From Prevotellaceae bacterium (lineage in GTDB: Bacteria; Bacteroidota; Bacteroidia; Bacteroidales; Bacteroidaceae): DNA of 16,404 nt. Numbering within the stretch: the first letter of the stretch is position 1; each line of letters begins with the position of its first letter. Both the position numbers and the translations under genes were made by a program. The stretch covers positions 101,418 to 117,821 of the forward strand of contig QAML01000007.1 in the NCBI GenBank assembly GCA_003150315.1, read 5' to 3'. Shown piece by piece: positions 13,563 through 16,404 of this stretch. A model generated the notes under the pieces. The model made no database searches. It was not told where the DNA came from and worked only from the letters and a program-made list of their open reading frames with translations.

Positions 13563-16016
13563 TTAGAATTCGAAAGAAATGTCGGCTCCGAAACGGCAAG
13601 GAGCGGCATGCTGCTCGAAACCTCTGCTCATTGATTCGAAATAAAACACGTTGTATTTTGAATTTGTAATGTTCTTGCCCCAAACATTCAGCTTTACATT
13701 CTTCATTTCCGCACTGATGTGCGCGCCAAGTGTGGCATAAAAATTCTGCCAAGTGTTATTGTCTTCCGTCCAATAGATTCTGCCCGCACCGCAAACGTCC
13801 GCGCCAACCGTAAAAGCCTCAACGAAACTGTTGCTAAGGTTGAATTTGTAATTTGCTGCCACACTCATGTTGTGCATAGGCACAAAGGGAACGTTTTTAC
13901 CTTTATAATCGTTTTTACCGTCGTTGTATTTACGAAATTCCGAGTGAGTAAAGCCGTAAGAAGCCGCAATGTCCATTTTACCGTCAAGAAGAGAAGAACG
14001 AAGTCCCAATTCTGCACCGCAGCATGCGCTCTTGCCCGCATTTACCATTTGTCTTCCCAATCCGTTAAGGGAGAAGTGAGAAATTTGTTGGTTTCTCGTA
14101 GACATATAAAACATTGCCGCATCGATTTGGAGCGCACGTTCTAATAAATTCAAGTGAGTTCCTATTTCGTAGTTCAACGAATATTCCGGTTTGTAACGGA
14201 GAGTTTTTGCGTCGGGAGCGTTTATGTCGGGAATATTATTGTCCACTTTTTCTTTAATTCCGCTGAACATGTCGCGCACAACGTCGTTGCGGGCGTTGTC
14301 AATAAGTCCCTGAAAAAGATTGTCGCAGTAGTTTTTCACGCCGCGCATCATGTCTCCCTGCATTTGCGTTTGCGCAAGTTCCGAACACATTTGTATATTG
14401 TATCCTCCCGAACGAAATCCTTTGGAGAAGGACACATAAACATTGCCCAAACGGTTGTTGAAATCGTATTGCAGGGCTGCTTTCGGAAGAAATTGTACAT
14501 AATCGTCCTTTCTTGCCCCGTTCACGGCGGGTTGTACCGTAAGATTTGCCGGTTTGCTCATTGACGTGGAAAAAGAATAGTTTATTTCCGTGGAATTCAT
14601 GTTGTAGTCGAGGCTTTGATGCTCCAAATCGAGACGAAGTCCCAAAATGAGCGAAAGATTCCTGACGAACAAGTCTTTTATCGTGCTTTGGTGGAAAATT
14701 GCATAGTTACTGACCGGCGTAGAATACTTGCCGTTGAATTTCATAGAGGGATCGGTGAGTGCAAGACTCATTTTCACGTTCGTCATCTGGTGATTGTACG
14801 GATTTTCGTAAGACACGGGCGGAATTACTCTTGAGAAGTTTGCGTTGAGCATGGACATTCCGTCGGAATAAAAGGACACTGGCGAATTTGTGTGCATACT
14901 CTGGTGCATAAAAAACAGTCCGCTTACACTTTGCCAACGGTTTTCACCCGTGGTTTTATAGGTTATTTCTTCGCTAAGTGCGTGGCTTCGCTGCATTTGT
15001 CCCAGAGAAAAAATGTCAGCTGCGAGAAAATCTTGGTCCATAACCATTCTGTCTTGCAGAAACTGCCATGAAGTTACCGACGAGAGCGTACCTTTTTTGA
15101 ATTTATAACCGGCTGCCAATCCCGAAGTCAGAGAGTTGCGGCGATAATTGTTATTGCGGTTCGAGGTAAGTTTGTTTATGTATTGCGGATAAGGCTCGGA
15201 CGATTTCGAAGACGGGGCTTTGCCGGTGTAATAATAGGGATATGCGCCCTGATCCGTGTAATTATAGTTAACTTGCAGGTCGAGCGACAAACGTTTTGAG
15301 GGTTGGTAAACCAAACGTGCTTTAGCTCCCGCCTCGTGTGAGTCATCGGCTTTTCTACCTGTGGAATCATTGCGGAAGAATCCGTTTTCGGCAGAATAAT
15401 ATCCCCCGAGAGAAAAAGCAAGTCGTTCATTAATCTTCTGACGTGTTATTGCTGAAACCCGTCTTCCTGTTGTCCTTCCCGTAGCACCCAACTTTATCAT
15501 CGTGCCTTGCTTTTTCATGGGATTTACAGTGTATGTGCGAATAAGTCCTCCCATTGAGTTTCTTCCGTAAAGCGTTGCCTGCGGACCGTTGAGTACATCC
15601 ACGCGGTCAATGTCGAGCATAAAAAAGTCGAAGGAGCTTTTGTCAATCACCGGCATGTTGTCTAAGTACAAACCCACGGCGGGTGTGTTGATTCGTGAGC
15701 CGATACCTCTTATATATATGGCACTTGTCATGCGGCTTCCATAGTCGGGAATGAAAAGGTTTCGGGCATAGCTCGTGAGATTCTTTATGGATTTTATCCC
15801 GAAACGCTCCATGTCTTCGCGCGAAAAGAGTGTAACCGAAGAAGGTTGTTCGCGCAGTTTGAAATTCTCTTTGGGTGATGCCACAACCACCACTTCTTCT
15901 ATGTCAATCACGCGCGAAGTATCGGCGGGAACGGCATCGGGGAAATTTGTCTTGGCAGTTGCAAACAGGGCAACCATGTTTGCCGCTGCCAAAAACAATA
16001 TGTTTTTATTTATCAT
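13563..16016 (-). CDS. TonB-dependent outer-membrane receptor
   Basis: 817 aa. The signal peptide spans residues 1 to about 21 (ATA|KTN). A TonB-box-like stretch, IDIEEVVVVAS (37-47), precedes the plug domain, about 54-165, with YIRGIGSR (101-108) and VDVLNGPQATLYGRNSMGG (139-157). The rest is the 22-strand barrel, ending in ISFEF with a terminal Phe. There is no N-terminal carboxypeptidase-like (CarboxypepD_reg) domain and no SusD partner, so it is not a Sus-type glycan importer; a siderophore, haem, cobalamin or other small ligand is more likely, but nothing nearby names it. Between FSKGFRSGGYN and YKPEY (608) is an insertion of about 65 residues (541-606) with C544 and C564. Stand-alone gene with its own promoter and terminator. 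The start codon lies in a duplicated 22-bp unit. Confidence 0.93.
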   Translation of the reverse strand: MINKNILFLAAANMVALFATAKTNFPDAVPADTSRVIDIEEVVVVASPKENFKLREQPSSVTLFSREDMERFGIKSIKNLTSYARNLFIPDYGSRMTSAIYIRGIGSRINTPAVGLYLDNMPVIDKSSFDFFMLDIDRVDVLNGPQATLYGRNSMGGLIRTYTVNPMKKQGTMIKLGATGRTTGRRVSAITRQKINERLAFSLGGYYSAENGFFRNDSTGRKADDSHEAGAKARLVYQPSKRLSLDLQVNYNYTDQGAYPYYYTGKAPSSKSSEPYPQYINKLTSNRNNNYRRNSLTSGLAAGYKFKKGTLSSVTSWQFLQDRMVMDQDFLAADIFSLGQMQRSHALSEEITYKTTGENRWQSVSGLFFMHQSMHTNSPVSFYSDGMSMLNANFSRVIPPVSYENPYNHQMTNVKMSLALTDPSMKFNGKYSTPVSNYAIFHQSTIKDLFVRNLSLILGLRLDLEHQSLDYNMNSTEINYSFSTSMSKPANLTVQPAVNGARKDDYVQFLPKAALQYDFNNRLGNVYVSFSKGFRSGGYNIQMCSELAQTQMQGDMMRGVKNYCDNLFQGLIDNARNDVVRDMFSGIKEKVDNNIPDINAPDAKTLRYKPEYSLNYEIGTHLNLLERALQIDAAMFYMSTRNQQISHFSLNGLGRQMVNAGKSACCGAELGLRSSLLDGKMDIAASYGFTHSEFRKYNDGKNDYKGKNVPFVPMHNMSVAANYKFNLSNSFVEAFTVGADVCGAGRIYWTEDNNTWQNFYATLGAHISAEMKNVKLNVWGKNITNSKYNVFYFESMSRGFEQHAAPCRFGADISFEF

Positions 16017-16039
16017 ACAATATGTTTTTATTTATTATA
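15996..16039 (-). repeat. 22-bp tandem duplication spanning the receptor start codon
   Basis: 15996-16017 and 16018-16039 are identical at 21 of 22 positions. On the minus strand the downstream unit begins TATGATAAATAAAAAC and contains the start ATG. The upstream unit begins TATAATAAATAAAAAC, so the single difference changes ATG to ATA. Confidence 0.85.
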
Positions 16040-16064
16040 GAATGCGTCGTCTTTAATTCGGCTG

Positions 16065-16095
16065 CAAAATTATCATGAATCCGCATGTCGTGCAA
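16065..16095 (-). promoter_or_regulatory. Promoter of the TonB-dependent receptor gene
   Basis: On the minus strand TAATTTTG (16072-16065) matches TAnnTTTG, and TTG (16095-16093) lies 20 bp upstream as a -33 element. The predicted start, near 16060, leaves a leader of about 45 nt that includes the upstream unit of the 22-bp duplication. No Fur-box-like palindrome was recognised. Confidence 0.6.
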
Positions 16096-16187
16096 TCCTC
16101 ATTTGTTATGAAATCTCCCGGATGAGGAGCCGGAAAACACACTTTGGAAAGTTTTTTTGCAGAAAAGGCATATTTTTCTTCCAAAAA

Positions 16188-16219
16188 TTTGTTCGTTTCA
16201 AAAAAACTCTCTACTTTTG
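16188..16219 (+). promoter_or_regulatory. Promoter of the tRNA-fMet/tRNA-Asp unit
   Basis: TTTG (16188-16191) and TACTTTTG (16212-16219) match the -33 and -7 elements with a 20-bp spacer. Transcription should start near 16226, about 30 nt before the first tRNA. It is divergent from the receptor promoter. Confidence 0.7.
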
Positions 16220-16255
16220 CACTCGCAATTCGGAAGTAAATCATCCGATAAACAT

Positions 16256-16328
16256 CGCGGAGTGGAGCAGTTGGTAGCTCGCCAGGCTCATAACCTGGAG
16301 GTCGCTCGTTCGAGTCGGGTCTCCGCCA
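16256..16328 (+). tRNA. tRNA-fMet (initiator, anticodon CAT)
   Basis: The acceptor CGCGGAG (16256-16262) pairs with CTCCGC (16321-16326). The first base C16256 faces C16327 and is unpaired, an initiator hallmark. The D stem GAGC/GCTC gives an A11-U24 pair, also initiator-type. The anticodon loop CTCATAA (16287-16293) has CAT at 16289-16291. The anticodon stem is CCAGG/CCTGG, so only two of the usual three consecutive G-C pairs are present. The discriminator is A16328; no CCA is encoded. Elongator tRNA-Met is less likely because of the 1-72 mismatch and A11-U24. Confidence 0.85.
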
Positions 16329-16352
16329 CTACGCAAGGCGTTCAAAATTTTT

Positions 16353-16404
16353 GGTGTGTTAGTTCAGTTGGTTAGAATACATGCCTGTCACGCATGGGGT
16401 CACG
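16353..16404 (+). tRNA. tRNA-Asp (anticodon GTC), 3' end cut by window edge
   Basis: It begins GGTGTGT (16353-16359), then TA, with D stem GTTC/GAAT (16362-16378). The anticodon stem is CATGC/GCATG (16380-16396), and the loop CTGTCAC carries GTC at 16387-16389. The T arm and 3' acceptor strand lie beyond the window. It is 24 nt after tRNA-fMet and likely part of the same transcript. Confidence 0.92.

Overview
The window looks like a chromosomal segment of a member of the Bacteroidota, most likely Bacteroidales and perhaps near Prevotellaceae; the family-level placement is inference. Evidence: promoters with the Bacteroidota-type TTTG / TAnnTTTG elements, no Shine-Dalgarno sequences ahead of start codons, tRNA genes without an encoded CCA, a T9SS-like C-terminal sorting domain, a large TonB-dependent receptor, and the PyrK/PyrD-1B form of dihydroorotate dehydrogenase.

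Layout. 1-111: tRNA-Val(TAC), cut by the left edge, and its terminator. 247-373: first copy of a 127-bp intergenic repeat. 477-5837 (+): a likely operon of pyrK, pyrD and pepT, with a CPA2 cation/proton antiporter probably read on from it. 5864-5897: bidirectional terminator, then trigger factor (tig) on the minus strand. 7274-7954: a 680-bp intergenic region holding the tig promoter, the second repeat copy and the promoter of the next operon. 7955-12047 (+): a five-gene operon of a VTC-domain (polyphosphate-polymerase-like) protein, a DUF4956 membrane protein, a DUF2490-like outer-membrane barrel, a small secreted protein with a T9SS-like C-terminus, and a Cthe_2159-type beta-helix protein. 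12048-12461: terminator, third repeat copy (inverted) and the terminator of the next gene. 12462-13397 (-): M48 zinc metalloprotease lipoprotein with a Lys/Thr tail. 13563-16016 (-): TonB-dependent receptor. 16188-16404 (+): promoter, tRNA-fMet and a tRNA-Asp cut by the right edge.

How the parts work together. The pyr genes supply the electron-transfer and catalytic subunits of NAD-dependent dihydroorotate dehydrogenase. The VTC operon encodes proteins predicted for every layer of the envelope: a cytosolic tunnel-fold enzyme, a polytopic inner-membrane partner, an outer-membrane barrel and two exported proteins. This suggests an envelope-spanning system that makes or moves a polymer, possibly polyphosphate, linked to a surface beta-helix protein. 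It is the best candidate here for a poorly described system.

The second standout is non-coding. Three intergenic copies of a 127-bp element each carry four 11-bp cores placed exactly 21 bp apart (two helical turns). The cores are mutually complementary but are paired in a different order in the third copy.
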